Of a stretch of DNA of 6,466 nucleotides, positions 6,283 through 6,466 are shown piece after piece. Under the pieces are notes generated by a model. It saw only the letters and a list, made by a program, of their open reading frames with translations, was not told where the DNA came from and did no database searches. The position numbers and the translations under genes are program-made. The number at the start of each line of letters is the position of its first letter. Position 1 is the first letter of the stretch. Source of the DNA: Caldifarciminota bacterium UBA2202 (GTDB taxonomy: Bacteria > Hydrothermota > 32-111); contig DCUY01000103.1 in the NCBI GenBank assembly GCA_002327905.1, positions 1 to 6,466 of the forward strand, read 5' to 3'.

Positions 6283-6466
6283 TTTGCTGGCGGAGCGAGG
6301 ACACACCGTATGCCGTGTGCCGTATACCGTATACCGTATGCCGTGAAGACGCCATACGCCTTGCGCCTTGTGCCATGAGCGAGACAAAGACGCCATGAGC
6401 CGTGAGCCATGCGCTAAAGCAAATACATTCAATTAACAATAATACAACATTTGATTAAATTGCTTA
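6283..6466. other. Non-coding 3' region with repeat array and AT-rich tail
   Basis: No convincing gene lies here. The array fills most of it, then about 50 AT-rich bases reach the window end. A weak promoter-like pair, TTAACA (6433-6438) and TTAAAT (6455-6460) at 16 bases, could serve a gene starting beyond the edge. I see no GC-rich hairpin with a T-run, so the operon's terminator is not identified and transcription may continue through the array. Confidence 0.5.
6305..6414. repeat. Degenerate heptamer tandem array (GCCRTRN, 13 units)
   Basis: Three blocks of 7-bp units begin 22 bases after the dehydratase stop: six units (6305-6346, e.g. ACCGTAT, GCCGTGT, GCCGTAT), four units (6351-6378, GCCATAC, GCCTTGC, GCCTTGT, GCCATGA) and three units (6392-6412, GCCATGA, GCCGTGA, GCCATGC, then GC). 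The spacers end in AGAC, and the decamer AAGACGCCAT occurs at 6346-6355 and 6387-6396. GAGCGAG followed by (G)ACA precedes the first and third blocks (6293-6303, 6377-6386). The array is clearly richer in GC than its surroundings. Heptamer arrays of this general style are known (for example the STRR repeats of cyanobacteria); the function is unknown. Confidence 0.85.

Noticed and set aside
6301..6414. CRISPR array
   Set aside because: Units are 7 bp, contiguous and degenerate, without constant-length unique spacers or cas genes nearby.
6230..6439. Minus-strand ORFs reading RHTVYG/RHTAYG-like repeats
   Set aside because: The repetitive protein sequence is only the heptamer array translated; there is no ribosome site, and the frame runs back into the dehydratase gene.

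Overview
The window is AT-rich bacterial DNA with Shine-Dalgarno led genes, short overlaps and sigma70-type promoter boxes. It looks like an uncultured, probably didermic bacterium, because it carries a secreted Asp-box protein and surface-sugar genes. The sequence does not fix the phylum. Two divergent transcription units flank a roughly 400-base control region.

Left unit (minus strand, 1-1863): a good promoter (TTGACT, 16 bases, TATAAT) leads into a 25-codon leader ORF with a perfect AGGAGG site. A large secreted protein follows, starting at 1763 and running off the left edge after 587 codons. It has a signal peptide, a beta-rich N-terminal half, two Ig-like or regulatory-like beta domains and one clean Asp-box (BNR) motif. 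A (CT)7 tract at the end of the leader ORF is placed so that one unit more or less would couple or fuse the leader to the secreted protein. This is a candidate phase-variation switch.

Centre (1764-2167): the divergent control region holds the two promoters, an 11-bp inverted repeat and a 10-bp direct repeat with 22-base spacing.

Right unit (plus strand, 2168-6282): a tight four-gene operon with junctions TGATG, TGATG and TAATATG. The genes are a saccharopine/lysine dehydrogenase-family oxidoreductase, a compact and divergent DegT-like PLP enzyme, a CBS-domain sugar-1-phosphate nucleotidylyltransferase resembling PtmE, and an NAD-dependent sugar 4,6-dehydratase resembling LegB. In Campylobacter, PtmE and LegB act early in the GDP-linked route to legionaminic acid, so the last two genes suggest a nonulosonic acid or related amino/deoxy sugar for surface glycans. 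The other pathway enzymes (LegC, LegH, LegG, LegI, LegF types) are not in the window. The first two genes are not standard members of that pathway and are the most open part of the operon.

Right edge (6283-6466): just after the dehydratase lies a degenerate 7-bp tandem repeat array (consensus GCCRTRN, 13 units in three blocks) with higher-order repeat structure, then AT-rich sequence reaching the window end.
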